From Spirochaetia bacterium (GTDB lineage: Bacteria > Spirochaetota > Spirochaetia > CADAEX01), in contig JAKSTW010000001.1 of assembly GCA_024402405.1 (NCBI GenBank), positions 1 to 64,000 on the forward strand: a stretch of 64,000 nucleotides of DNA. Reading direction: 5' to 3'. The position numbers were made by a program, and so were the translations under genes. How positions within the stretch are numbered: the first letter of the stretch is position 1; each line of letters opens with the position of its first letter. The notes beneath the pieces are model-generated. The model saw only the letters and a list, made by a program, of their open reading frames with translations. It was not told the DNA's origin and did no database searches. Positions 51,126 through 60,185 of this stretch are shown piece by piece.

Positions 51126-51905
51126 TCAAAGATACCTGTTTGTCAAGGTATGGCAAAGTTTTATCAGTTCATCTTCAGAAAGTTCCCTGTACTCACCAGG
51201 CTTCAGATCAGTGTCCAGCTCAAGCCCATTGACTCTGACCCGTTTCAGATAAACCACTTTATTCCCAAGAGCAGAAAAAATACGCTTCACCTCATGGTAC
51301 AGTCCTTCATAAATCGTAAGCAGACAGGTCGAACCGTCGATCCATGTCAGCTCACCGCCCTTGCACAGTGCACTATCCTCATGATCTTCCGGAGGAATCC
51401 GGACTCCTTCTGCAATTTTATCAGTATATTCAGCCTGCTGCAAACAGTCCGTCATCTGTTCCAGCCGCACAAAATAAGTCTTCGGAATATCATATTTAGG
51501 AGAAGTCAGCTGATGATTCAGCTCTCCGTCCGTAGTCAAGATCAGAAGTCCTTCCGTATCTATATCCAGCCGGCCTACAATTCCAAGATCGCCGCCGAGC
51601 CTCCGGCCTCTGTCTTTCTCATCCAGCAGTTCAAACACAGTAGGATTTGCACCTGTCTTTGCAGTACATACATAACCGGCTTTTTTATTCATCATAAAAT
51701 AAACATGAGGTTTGATCTCCAGAATCTCACCATCAACAGCAATTCTGTCCTTACTGAGCTCTATATGGATATCGCTGTTCTTAACAACCGTGTCATTCAC
51801 GGTCACGCATCCATTCTTCACTATCCTTTTGACTTCACTTCTGGTGCCAAAACCATGATTAGCCAGAATCTTATCCAGCCGTTCCTGCAACTTTATCTGT
51901 CTCAT
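51126..51905 (-). CDS. Ribosomal pseudouridine synthase, RsuA/RluB/E/F family
   Basis: 259 residues. The N-terminal S4 domain (QERLDKILANHGFGTRSEVK) is followed by the catalytic domain with GRLDIDTEGLLILTTDGEL, whose first Asp is the nucleophile, and YEGLYHEVKRIFSALGNKV. It isomerises a uridine in rRNA; the 16S-specific RsuA is most likely. TATAAT ends 5 bases before the ATG, implying leaderless translation. LolA follows on the same strand. Confidence 0.92.
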   Translation of the reverse strand: MRQIKLQERLDKILANHGFGTRSEVKRIVKNGCVTVNDTVVKNSDIHIELSKDRIAVDGEILEIKPHVYFMMNKKAGYVCTAKTGANPTVFELLDEKDRGRRLGGDLGIVGRLDIDTEGLLILTTDGELNHQLTSPKYDIPKTYFVRLEQMTDCLQQAEYTDKIAEGVRIPPEDHEDSALCKGGELTWIDGSTCLLTIYEGLYHEVKRIFSALGNKVVYLKRVRVNGLELDTDLKPGEYRELSEDELIKLCHTLTNRYL

Positions 51906-51910
51906 ACCTC

Positions 51911-51919
51911 ATTATAACA
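51911..51919 (-). promoter_or_regulatory. Extended -10 promoter of the pseudouridine synthase gene
   Basis: On the minus strand TGTTATAAT is a perfect extended -10; the ATG lies 5 bases after it. Confidence 0.6.
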
Positions 51920-51943
51920 TATTCGCACAAAATCCCCCAGTAG

Positions 51944-51972
51944 TTGACATATCACTTTTTAAACCTTAAAAT
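51944..51972 (+). promoter_or_regulatory. Promoter of the XPB-like helicase gene
   Basis: A perfect TTGACA (51944-51949) and TAAAAT (51967-51972) are 17 bases apart; the ATG at 51979 sits exactly where transcription should start. Confidence 0.75.
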
Positions 51973-51978
51973 TTTCAA

Positions 51979-53646
51979 ATGCTTAATTCAGATGACAGAC
52001 CGATCATAGTACAAAGTGACGGAACAATTCTGCTGGATGTCCACTCCGCAAATTTTCAGGATGCCAGAGATGATATATCCGGCTTTGCAGAGCTTATAAA
52101 ATCGCCTGAACATATCCATACTTATGAGATATCGTCCCTTTCACTATGGAATGCGGCATCTGCAGGAATCTCACCTGAACAGGCTATTGCATCACTGGAT
52201 AAATGGTCCAGATTCAAGATCCCGGAAAATATCATTTTCAAAATAAAAGAAAGCGGCAGCCTTTTCGGGAAAATAATACTGCTTCCGTCTGAGTTTCCTG
52301 AAAAATATATTCTGAAAGTCACAGATGACAAGATCTTCCTTGAGCTGCTGGCCATAAAAAAACTGCAGAAATATTTACTGCCATTATACGATCAGAGCGG
52401 TTTTTATATTTCGGCGCTTAACAGAGGCATCATCAAACAGGAACTTATCACCCAGGGATATCCTGTAAGAGATAATATTCCGCTGGCTTCAGGTGATTCC
52501 ATGGAGATCAGCTTCAGAAAAACAACATCATCCGGCAAACCGTTCAGCATCAGAAATTATCAGGAAGAGGCGGCTCAGGCATTCTACGGCAACAATCTGC
52601 CAGGCAATGGATACGGAACCATAGTGCTGGCCTGCGGTTCAGGCAAGACTGTGGTAGGCATGAGAATAATGGAACTCTGCCAGACAAAAACTCTGATACT
52701 GACCACCAATATTGCGGCTGTGCATCAGTGGATAAATGAGCTTCTGGACAAAACCACACTGACCAGAGATGACATCGGAGAATACAGCGGCGACAAAAAG
52801 GAAATAAAACCGGTGACAATAGCCACCTATCAGATACTTACCTGGCGTCCCGGCAAAGAAGAGAATTTCCCGCACTTTGAACTTTTTAAGAAAGACAACT
52901 GGGGTCTGGTCATATACGATGAGGTGCATCTGCTTCCTGCACCGGTATTCAGGATAACAGCAGAGATCCAGGCTATAAGCCGTGTCGGTCTGACAGCAAC
53001 ACTTATAAGAGAGGATGGCCTTGAAAAAAATCTGTTCTCTCTTGTTGGACCAAAAAGATTTGACTGTCCATGGAAAATACTGCAGGAAAAAGGATGGATC
53101 GCCCAGGCTTCCTGCCATGAAATCCGGATCGAACTGCCTGAAGAACTTAAAATTCCCTATGCCACAGCCACCAGAAGAGAGAAATTCCGCATTGCCTCAG
53201 AAAATCCGAGAAAAATGGAAATCATCAAAGAAATAATAGAAAACAGAAAGGATGATTTCATTCTTATCATAGGTCAATACCTGAGTCAGCTGAAGGAGGT
53301 CAAAAAACTTATCAACGTGCCTCTCATCACCGGGCAGACTCCGAATAAACTCAGAGAAGAGATCTATGCAAAATTCCGTGAAGGCAAGGAAAGGATAATA
53401 ATTGTATCAAAAGTCGCAAATTTCGCCATAGACCTGCCTGATGCTTCTGTCGCAATACAGATATCCGGAAGTTTCGGCTCAAGGCAGGAAGAAGCACAGA
53501 GACTGGGACGCATTCTCAGACCCAAAGAGAGAAACTCATATTTTTATTCACTGACTTCAAGATTCACAGTAGAAGAGGAGTTCTCAGCAAACCGGCAGAA
53601 ATTCCTTACAGAACAGGGATACGAATATCAGATAGAAACCAGATGA
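51979..53646 (+). CDS. XPB/Ssl2-type superfamily 2 DNA helicase
   Basis: 555 residues. Bacterial XPB layout: N-terminal domain (about 1-190), then Walker A LACGSGKTVVGMRIM, DEVH box VIYDEVHLLP, GLTATLIREDG, and the C-terminal motifs VSKVANFAIDLPDAS and QRLGRILRPKE. XPB homologues unwind DNA in repair and transcription in eukaryotes; bacterial forms occur in spirochaetes and actinobacteria. The gene has a near-consensus promoter with zero leader. It is convergent with murA (1-base gap). Confidence 0.92.
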   Translation: MLNSDDRPIIVQSDGTILLDVHSANFQDARDDISGFAELIKSPEHIHTYEISSLSLWNAASAGISPEQAIASLDKWSRFKIPENIIFKIKESGSLFGKIILLPSEFPEKYILKVTDDKIFLELLAIKKLQKYLLPLYDQSGFYISALNRGIIKQELITQGYPVRDNIPLASGDSMEISFRKTTSSGKPFSIRNYQEEAAQAFYGNNLPGNGYGTIVLACGSGKTVVGMRIMELCQTKTLILTTNIAAVHQWINELLDKTTLTRDDIGEYSGDKKEIKPVTIATYQILTWRPGKEENFPHFELFKKDNWGLVIYDEVHLLPAPVFRITAEIQAISRVGLTATLIREDGLEKNLFSLVGPKRFDCPWKILQEKGWIAQASCHEIRIELPEELKIPYATATRREKFRIASENPRKMEIIKEIIENRKDDFILIIGQYLSQLKEVKKLINVPLITGQTPNKLREEIYAKFREGKERIIIVSKVANFAIDLPDASVAIQISGSFGSRQEEAQRLGRILRPKERNSYFYSLTSRFTVEEEFSANRQKFLTEQGYEYQIETR

Positions 53647-53647
53647 C

Positions 53648-54928
53648 TTATTCGGAGACCCGTTCAATCCTTGCACCAAGATTTCGAAGTCTGTTCACAA
53701 GATTCTCGTATCCGCGCTCGATCTGATAAACATTTCTTATCACACTTTTTCCATCAGCGCACAGAGCAGCAATGACCATAGCCATACCTGCACGCACATC
53801 GGGAGAAACCAAGTCACAGCCCTTAAGTCTGGAAGGCCCGCTGACGACCGCACGATGAGGGTCGCACAGCACTATCTTGGCACCCATCTCTATAAGCTTG
53901 TCAACGAAAAACATTCTGGATTCAAACATTTTCTCATGAATCAGCACCGTCCCCTTGACCTGTGTGGCAACTACTGTGACAATACTTGTCAGATCAGGAG
54001 GGAATCCAGGCCACGGTGCATCATCAATAGTCGGTATCTGTCCTCCAAGATCAGAGACCACAGCAAGCTTCTGACCAGGACGGACAAGAATTGAATTGCC
54101 GGAAGTCTCCCAGGAGATGCCAAGTTTACCAAAAGCGATCTTTGCCATGCGCAGATTCTTAGGCTCTGCATCCTCTATCTCCAGCTCACTGCGTGTCACA
54201 GCAGCCAATCCGATATATGATCCCACTTCCATGAAATCAGAACCTATGCGATATTCAGCACCATGAAGCTTCTTCACACCGCTGATATACAGAATATTTG
54301 AGCCAACACCTGTGATCTCAGCACCCATGGCTATCAGCATACGGCACAGATCCTGAACATGAGGCTCTGAAGCTGCATTCTGGATCACAGTCTCACCATC
54401 CGCCAGGACTGCTGTCATAATGGCATTCTCTGTAGCTGTAACTGATGCCTCATCCAGAAAGAGATCCACCCCAACCAGCTTATTGGCAGAAATATGGAAA
54501 ACTCCGTCAGCAGAAACCCGGGCCCCCAGCTCTGTGAATGCAAGGAAATGGGTATCCAGCCTTCTGCGTCCTATGACATCGCCACCAGGAGGTGGAAAAG
54601 TCACCTTGCCTGTTCTGGCCAGAAGCGGTCCTGCAAACAATACAGAAGCCCGGATAGCCTTTGCATATTCCATAGGAATTTCAGGATTTTTGATATCACC
54701 TGTCTTTATCTCATACCGGTTGGCATTTATTTTCTTTACATCTGAGCCCAGAAATCTGAGTATATTCAGCATCACATTCACATCTTCAATTTCAGGAATG
54801 TTGTCAAGAATAACTGTCTCATCTGTCAGAAGTGTGGCCGCAATACATGGAAGCGCCGCATTTTTATTTCCACTGGCTCTCAGTTTTCCCTTCAGAGGAT
54901 AAGAGCCGTCAATAACATATTTAAACAT
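53648..54928 (-). CDS. murA: UDP-N-acetylglucosamine 1-carboxyvinyltransferase
   Basis: 426 residues, normal length. It transfers enolpyruvate to UDP-GlcNAc, the first committed step of peptidoglycan synthesis. The N-terminus has [19 protein letters not shown]. The active-site loop reads [17 protein letters not shown]117 stands where most MurA enzymes have the catalytic Cys that fosfomycin alkylates. [16 protein letters not shown] and [17 protein letters not shown] are also typical. Known Asp-type MurA enzymes (Borrelia, Chlamydia, Mycobacterium) are active and fosfomycin-insensitive. The mRNA is predicted leaderless. Confidence 0.96.
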   Translation of the reverse strand: MFKYVIDGSYPLKGKLRASGNKNAALPCIAATLLTDETVILDNIPEIEDVNVMLNILRFLGSDVKKINANRYEIKTGDIKNPEIPMEYAKAIRASVLFAGPLLARTGKVTFPPPGGDVIGRRRLDTHFLAFTELGARVSADGVFHISANKLVGVDLFLDEASVTATENAIMTAVLADGETVIQNAASEPHVQDLCRMLIAMGAEITGVGSNILYISGVKKLHGAEYRIGSDFMEVGSYIGLAAVTRSELEIEDAEPKNLRMAKIAFGKLGISWETSGNSILVRPGQKLAVVSDLGGQIPTIDDAPWPGFPPDLTSIVTVVATQVKGTVLIHEKMFESRMFFVDKLIEMGAKIVLCDPHRAVVSGPSRLKGCDLVSPDVRAGMAMVIAALCADGKSVIRNVYQIERGYENLVNRLRNLGARIERVSE

Positions 54929-54934
54929 GAATTA

Positions 54935-54963
54935 ATAGTACAATGGAGAAAAACAGGTGTCAA
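54935..54963 (-). promoter_or_regulatory. Promoter of murA, placed for leaderless start
   Basis: A perfect TTGACA (54958-54963) and TACTAT (54935-54940) are 17 bases apart on the minus strand; the ATG at 54928 is 6 bases after the -10. Confidence 0.7.
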
Positions 54964-54964
54964 G

Positions 54965-56164
54965 TCAAAGGAGGATCTGACCATACTGTCCGTCAAATCC
55001 ATACTTGATCCTGAACCTGTTTTCTTTTACGGCGATGATTCCCTCCAGCACCTCATCCGGAACATCCCGGATACCAAGAAGGCCATCATCAAACCAGATA
55101 TTGCTTTCTCTTCCGATCTGACCGGTAATTTTCTCATAAAGTCTGACAGCCTTGCCGCTGCCACATCCGCAGCCAAGACTTTCTGCTATTATCTCAATGA
55201 GAGGGATCTGGTAGACAAAATCCTGTCTCTTGAAATTCCCCGCAGGAGAAATACGCCGTATCCGCTGTCTGACTCCCTCCACAAAATGTTTTCCGCACAC
55301 AGGGCATATCTCCGGAGGATCATCAATGAAAAACACATCCTCGCCATCATGACCAGGACGGTCTCCCCGATGACCTGTCAGATAGTAGCGTCCCTCAAAC
55401 GGAGGAAACTCAGCTGTCTTAAGAACTTTTCTATCTCTTATCCCGGCAAGCACACCAGATGCAGAACATTCCTCAATATCCAGAAGTGTAAATTCTCTGC
55501 CCAGCCTGTTAAAAGCAGCTGAATGGGCATCACTGGAAGAAATCACAGGTATGCCAAGACTGCCGGCAATACCAGACAGCATATCAGGATCAGCACTGAG
55601 ACCTGACTCCAAGGCATCCACCAGTTCTGTCTGCTGTCCCCAGATCTCAGAGATCGAATCCACCGGATTCTTGCCCCCCAGTATTCCGTCGGGAGTGACA
55701 ACATGCGCAGGAACAATGACCACATCAGCCAGCTTTTTCATCTCAGCAAAAAACTCCTGCATTTCCAGGCAGCTGTCAAATTTGACAAACGGACGCCCTA
55801 TTCCCAGCTTCGATCCTCTGGCAAGCATCATTTTTCTTACAGTCCGCACACTTTCAAGCTCAGCAAAGATGATAACCACATGAAAAAGCTTCCGTTTGGA
55901 AATATCGTATTCATAAGGAAGTGTAACGATGATCTCTGTCTGCGGTATAAGATACTGTCCGTCACGGATCACCCAGAATGATCTGGAAGGATCAAATCTG
56001 AAAGCTCCATTAAGTTCATCTTCCCATTTTTCCAGCAGAATATCACCGCTGCCATAAACATCAATTCCCTTGACCTGCATAACATATGAGAGCCTCTGAA
56101 AATCAGATTTACCGGAAGCCCCCGCATATGGAGAATGAGAATGAAGATCTACAATAATTTTCAT
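54965..56164 (-). CDS. Endonuclease Q-like PHP-domain protein
   Basis: 399 residues from ATG 56164, which follows the NlpC/P60 stop; the longer frame would overlap that gene. The PHP metal ligands start in DLHSHSPYAGASG (H-x-H), with VIVPAHVVTPDG and VISSSDAHSAAFNRLGRE further on. FEGRYYLTGHRG and the Cys segment CPVCGKHFVEGVRQRI fit the EndoQ family (Pyrococcus EndoQ, Bacillus YqxK), which nicks DNA 5' of deaminated bases. It therefore probably acts in DNA repair. CGCGSGKAVRLYE lies near the C-terminus. Confidence 0.82.
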   Translation of the reverse strand: MKIIVDLHSHSPYAGASGKSDFQRLSYVMQVKGIDVYGSGDILLEKWEDELNGAFRFDPSRSFWVIRDGQYLIPQTEIIVTLPYEYDISKRKLFHVVIIFAELESVRTVRKMMLARGSKLGIGRPFVKFDSCLEMQEFFAEMKKLADVVIVPAHVVTPDGILGGKNPVDSISEIWGQQTELVDALESGLSADPDMLSGIAGSLGIPVISSSDAHSAAFNRLGREFTLLDIEECSASGVLAGIRDRKVLKTAEFPPFEGRYYLTGHRGDRPGHDGEDVFFIDDPPEICPVCGKHFVEGVRQRIRRISPAGNFKRQDFVYQIPLIEIIAESLGCGCGSGKAVRLYEKITGQIGRESNIWFDDGLLGIRDVPDEVLEGIIAVKENRFRIKYGFDGQYGQILL

Positions 56165-56178
56165 ATAATTTATCCCAA

Positions 56179-56901
56179 TCAGTTTTTCAGCAGATAACCT
56201 TTGCCTATATCCCGGCAAAGCTGTCCCGACAGATATTTATATCCATTCACCTTAGGAAGCCCTCTGGCCCGCATGACTGAATTGCACCTGGAATCATTAG
56301 GTCTAATGAGATTCATTTTTTCCATGGTTATCTTATTATAATAAGAATTGTAATGGACATAGACTATATTTCCGGTTCTGTCATCGCAGGAGACGACCAT
56401 TCCGATATGCGTCAGCTCATCGTCATCTTTTCTGTTCTTGTTGGCATCCCAGGTATCATCCCAGAAAATAAGATCTCCGGGAACAGGTTTCTCAGTCTGA
56501 TAAATAAGCCCTTTTGATGAAAGATATTTATGAATACGCTGCACACCGCCGCCAGTATATCTGCTGTATTCTTTTGTAAGATCTATTCCTGCCCTGGCAT
56601 AAATGGCACATATGACACCTGAACAGTCCATATTGTATCGTCTGCCGTTTACAGAAAGTGTCTTGCAGTTCTGCACCCAACGAGCATTTTCCAACAGTCT
56701 GTCTATAAGTTTACTATCAACACTATCAGCAGCAGTACTTTTATTTTCTGGTTTTTTAACTGTATGACCAGGCTGCGTTTCAGGTATTTTCCGCACCGTC
56801 CCAGGTCTGGGCTTGGTTGTTTTTACAACAGGAGCTGTAGTGCAGCCAGCCAGCATAAAAGCCGATATGAAAATAACCAGAAAGGCCTTCGGGGTTTTCA
56901 T
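56179..56901 (-). CDS. NlpC/P60-family lipoprotein
   Basis: 240 residues. A lipoprotein signal with lipobox MLAGC is followed by a Lys/Pro-rich linker and a papain-like domain. The catalytic Cys is in MDCSGVICAIYARAG and the His in LTHIGMVVSCDDRTGN; VPGDLIFWDD is typical of NlpC/P60. It probably hydrolyses peptidoglycan peptides, although the domain occurs in other enzymes. It overlaps the patatin gene by one base (TGATG). Confidence 0.88.
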   Translation of the reverse strand: MKTPKAFLVIFISAFMLAGCTTAPVVKTTKPRPGTVRKIPETQPGHTVKKPENKSTAADSVDSKLIDRLLENARWVQNCKTLSVNGRRYNMDCSGVICAIYARAGIDLTKEYSRYTGGGVQRIHKYLSSKGLIYQTEKPVPGDLIFWDDTWDANKNRKDDDELTHIGMVVSCDDRTGNIVYVHYNSYYNKITMEKMNLIRPNDSRCNSVMRARGLPKVNGYKYLSGQLCRDIGKGYLLKN

Positions 56902-58844
56902 CAGAACTCAGTACCGATAGAAAACTTGGCAAAAAATTCTCTCTCTTTAAAATCCCAGCCGCCGTAGCACAGGAATTTAATAGGTCTGATACCGATGAAC
57001 ATAACATTGAACTTCATAGCCATACCTGCGGTGAAGAAACAATCATCAAAATAATAGAAATCAGCGAATGGTCCGATTCCAAAATCATTTATTATGAAAG
57101 CCTCAGCCAGACTCGGTCTGAAATCAGGCTGTATATAGAATGTGGAGGCAGCCATAAGCACACGGTCGAAATAACCGGTCTTAGTATCACCACGAACACC
57201 GTCATTCTTATAAAGCCTTACTGTCTTGCTCTGATAGATAGGCATTCTGTAAGTCACCTTCTCATCAAGATTGACAAGCCAGAACAGATGCTGCTGCATA
57301 TATGCAGTGGCACCGATACCATCAACATGCTGGTTCTCCCGGAATCCGAACAGAGAATATCTCAGAAATTTATTATCTCCCACATATCCGTTCAGTCCAA
57401 CACGGTTAAATGAATATTCATCCTTGAATTCATCTGAAAGCTTGCCCTCTATTGTCAGGAAAGGAACCACACCAAAATTATCATAAGAAAAATAAACGAT
57501 CTCATTATTGGTATAATAATATCCGGAATGAAGCTTATTGTCCTCGAAATCTATAAGGCCACGGCTTTTTGACCGGAACATATCAGACAGGGCAAATGAG
57601 AATGTGGAATCAAGACCATAGTTGTCAGGGAACCAGTATTCACGCAGATTAAACCGCACAGTCTTATATCCAAAACACTCACCCAGATAAACATAGTTAT
57701 AATCATTCAGAAAATAATCATTCGGAAGTTCGCCAAGCAACGAAAGTCCCACTGTCAGCATGGTGTTGAACTCATTCAGCGATATGACCTCCCGCTTTTT
57801 ATACTCCCGGCAATAATCATCAAATTTTTTCTGAAATTCTTCCCGTCCTGCCAGGAACTCTTCCTTGATCGTCTCAGGCGATACAGAAGACTCAGCCACA
57901 GCCTTGAGCGCATCAATATTCTCAGAGGCACACTGATAGCCAAGATCAATTATCTCATCGATCTTATCAAATCCCATGAATGAATATTTTTCCACCGGAT
58001 TTCTGAGCCATACCAGATCATCGTGCTGCTTAAGCTCATGCACCGCAGCCCTGGTCTTGCTCACATCCTGCATTCTGTTCACAATGGTCACAAAATTCTT
58101 GAGATTCTGTTTGAAAGTATACAATGTGGAAGAAGCAACTACTCTGTCTGTATATCTGTAAGCCACATTGACCGGAAGCAGATTGGTACATCCGCCGTCC
58201 ATCAGCCGGTATCCCCTGTAATCCTGAGGAGCAAAATCCACAGGAATGGCTATACTTCCAAGAAGCAGCTTATACATATCTCCCTCTTCAAAAATGATCA
58301 TGCGTCTGGAGATAAGATCCTCAGTAACAACTGCCACAGGAATCTTAAGATTTTCAATATTGACATCCCCCAGCAGACCATTAAGAACAGCTATGAATTG
58401 GGATGTATCCAGCACGCCGCCCTGAGTAGGAAGTTTAGGCTGGAAAAGAGTGCCCAGAGGGAAAGTATGCATGATATCATATATCTGATGTGTTGACATT
58501 CCGGCAGAATAGAGAAGTCCCACAATAGAACCCATGGAATCAGTGACAATAAAGTCAGGAATGATTCCCTCCTCCTCCATCTTCTGCAGCACACCCAGAT
58601 GCGCCATAGCCCTGGCAGCACCACCCGAAAGGACCAGTCCAAGCGGCTGATCCCTGCCGGCCGAAGCAGCCCTGGCATGAATCTTCTCAATAAAATTATC
58701 TTCTCCAATGTAAACAGGAACATCCACCAGGAGAATCTCATCTTCAGGAACTGAATTCTCAGCAATATCATTCTCTGCCATGCAAAAAGCAGTCAGAACT
58801 ACAAAAAGCAACAGTATGGAAAATATTTTTTTCATATCATTCAT
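56901..58844 (-). CDS. Patatin-like phospholipase with C-terminal outer-membrane barrel-like domain
   Basis: About 647 residues (start at ATG 58844, or 58835 which gives a cleaner signal peptide MKKIFSILLLFVVL). The patatin oxyanion segment is GLVLSGGAARAMAHLGVL; the nucleophile Ser is in VTDSMGSIVG, with Thr instead of Gly two residues before it; the Asp is in LMDGGCTNLL. The second half (after about 350) is beta-rich and aromatic, ending in FSIGTEF, like type Vd/BamA-like surface proteins. It overlaps the phosphorylase stop. Confidence 0.88.
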   Translation of the reverse strand: MNDMKKIFSILLLFVVLTAFCMAENDIAENSVPEDEILLVDVPVYIGEDNFIEKIHARAASAGRDQPLGLVLSGGAARAMAHLGVLQKMEEEGIIPDFIVTDSMGSIVGLLYSAGMSTHQIYDIMHTFPLGTLFQPKLPTQGGVLDTSQFIAVLNGLLGDVNIENLKIPVAVVTEDLISRRMIIFEEGDMYKLLLGSIAIPVDFAPQDYRGYRLMDGGCTNLLPVNVAYRYTDRVVASSTLYTFKQNLKNFVTIVNRMQDVSKTRAAVHELKQHDDLVWLRNPVEKYSFMGFDKIDEIIDLGYQCASENIDALKAVAESSVSPETIKEEFLAGREEFQKKFDDYCREYKKREVISLNEFNTMLTVGLSLLGELPNDYFLNDYNYVYLGECFGYKTVRFNLREYWFPDNYGLDSTFSFALSDMFRSKSRGLIDFEDNKLHSGYYYTNNEIVYFSYDNFGVVPFLTIEGKLSDEFKDEYSFNRVGLNGYVGDNKFLRYSLFGFRENQHVDGIGATAYMQQHLFWLVNLDEKVTYRMPIYQSKTVRLYKNDGVRGDTKTGYFDRVLMAASTFYIQPDFRPSLAEAFIINDFGIGPFADFYYFDDCFFTAGMAMKFNVMFIGIRPIKFLCYGGWDFKEREFFAKFSIGTEF

Positions 58845-60144
58845 CAATTATTGTATAAATAAGAGGAAGTTCATCCGGCTGCTGTTCTGAAACAGAATAT
58901 GCGGCTTTGAATCTCTTTTCAGCATCTTCCAGATTCTTCTTATCATTCACATGGAATTCAGCCAGGACCTCACCCTTCTTCACAAAATCACCCAATCTTT
59001 TTTTCAGCACAATTCCAACTGAAGGATCTATCGTATCCTCTTTCTTCATTCTCCCGGCACCAAGCATGCAGGCAGCCATTCCGACCTCGCTGGTTCTGAT
59101 CTCAGAAATATATCCCTCATCATCAGCTCTGACATCGATCACTTCTGCGGCCTGTGGAAGCAACGACAGATCATCGACAATATCAGCATTTCCACCCTGA
59201 GCCTCAATCATCTGGGCCAGTTTCACCAATGCTTTTCCGGAATAGAATTTATCTTCCAGCATTTCCATAGCCTCACTGTTATTGTCGCAGATACCTGAAA
59301 GCAGCAGTATTTTGGCAGCAAGTGTCATGGAAACTGTTTTTATATCACATTCAATATTATCTCTGAGAATCTCGATGCTCTCTTTCACTGCCAATGAATT
59401 TCCTATGCAGTTTCCCAGAGGCTGATTCATATCAGTGACAACAGCAGAAGTCTTCACTCCGGCCATTCTGCCGATACCAACCATAATATCCGCCAGCTTT
59501 ATGGAATCCTTAAGATTCTTCATCAGAGCGCCATTTCCGGTCTTCACATCCAGAACTATGGCATCACATCCCATTGCCAGTTTCTTGCTCATTATGCTGG
59601 ATGCGATCAGAGGAAGGCTTTCTACAGTGGCAGTCACATCACGAAGAGCATATAATTTCTTATCTGCAGGTACTATATCTTTTGACTGACCTATTATTGA
59701 AAGTCCGAATTTTGAGACAGTATCAACAAAAGCATTCTGATCCAGATTGACAGAAAAGCCAGGTATGGACTCAAGTTTATCCAATGTACCGCCTGTAAAT
59801 CCCAGACCCCGTCCGGACATCTTGGCCACCTTACAGCCACAGGCAGCAACCAGAGGAGCCACCAGAAAAGAGGTATCATCCCCGACACCACCGGTAGAAT
59901 GCTTATCCACCCTGATCCCATCAATGGCAGAAAGATCAACTTTATCACCCGAATCTCTCATTGCCAGAGTAAGATCCACAGTCTCATCCCTGTCCATTCC
60001 GCGGATACATATTGCCATAAGGAGGGCTGAAGCCTGATAATCAGCGACAGAACCATCCACATATCCATTAATAAAAAATTCGATCTCTTCTTTGGTAAGT
60101 TTCAGACCATTTTTCTTCTTTTCAATAATATCTGTAATGACCAT
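58837..60144 (-). CDS. Pyrimidine-nucleoside/thymidine phosphorylase
   Basis: 435 residues. The family signature is KHSTGGVGDDTSFLVAPLVA followed by KMSGRGLGFTGGTLDKLESI. YALRDVTATVESLPLIASSI and VLDVKTGNGALMKNL are also conserved. It splits thymidine or uridine with phosphate for pyrimidine salvage; whether it is deoA-like or pdp-like cannot be decided. TAAACT ends 6 bases before the ATG without a matching -35, so a leaderless start is possible. Confidence 0.95.
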   Translation of the reverse strand: MVITDIIEKKKNGLKLTKEEIEFFINGYVDGSVADYQASALLMAICIRGMDRDETVDLTLAMRDSGDKVDLSAIDGIRVDKHSTGGVGDDTSFLVAPLVAACGCKVAKMSGRGLGFTGGTLDKLESIPGFSVNLDQNAFVDTVSKFGLSIIGQSKDIVPADKKLYALRDVTATVESLPLIASSIMSKKLAMGCDAIVLDVKTGNGALMKNLKDSIKLADIMVGIGRMAGVKTSAVVTDMNQPLGNCIGNSLAVKESIEILRDNIECDIKTVSMTLAAKILLLSGICDNNSEAMEMLEDKFYSGKALVKLAQMIEAQGGNADIVDDLSLLPQAAEVIDVRADDEGYISEIRTSEVGMAACMLGAGRMKKEDTIDPSVGIVLKKRLGDFVKKGEVLAEFHVNDKKNLEDAEKRFKAAYSVSEQQPDELPLIYTIIDE

Positions 60145-60185
60145 AAAATAAGTTTACCCCAAAAAACTATTTCAACACAAGTATA

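Noticed and set aside
51150-51917. 255-codon plus-strand frame
   Set aside because: Antisense to the RsuA-family gene; it would also begin inside the lolA/rsuA junction without a promoter.
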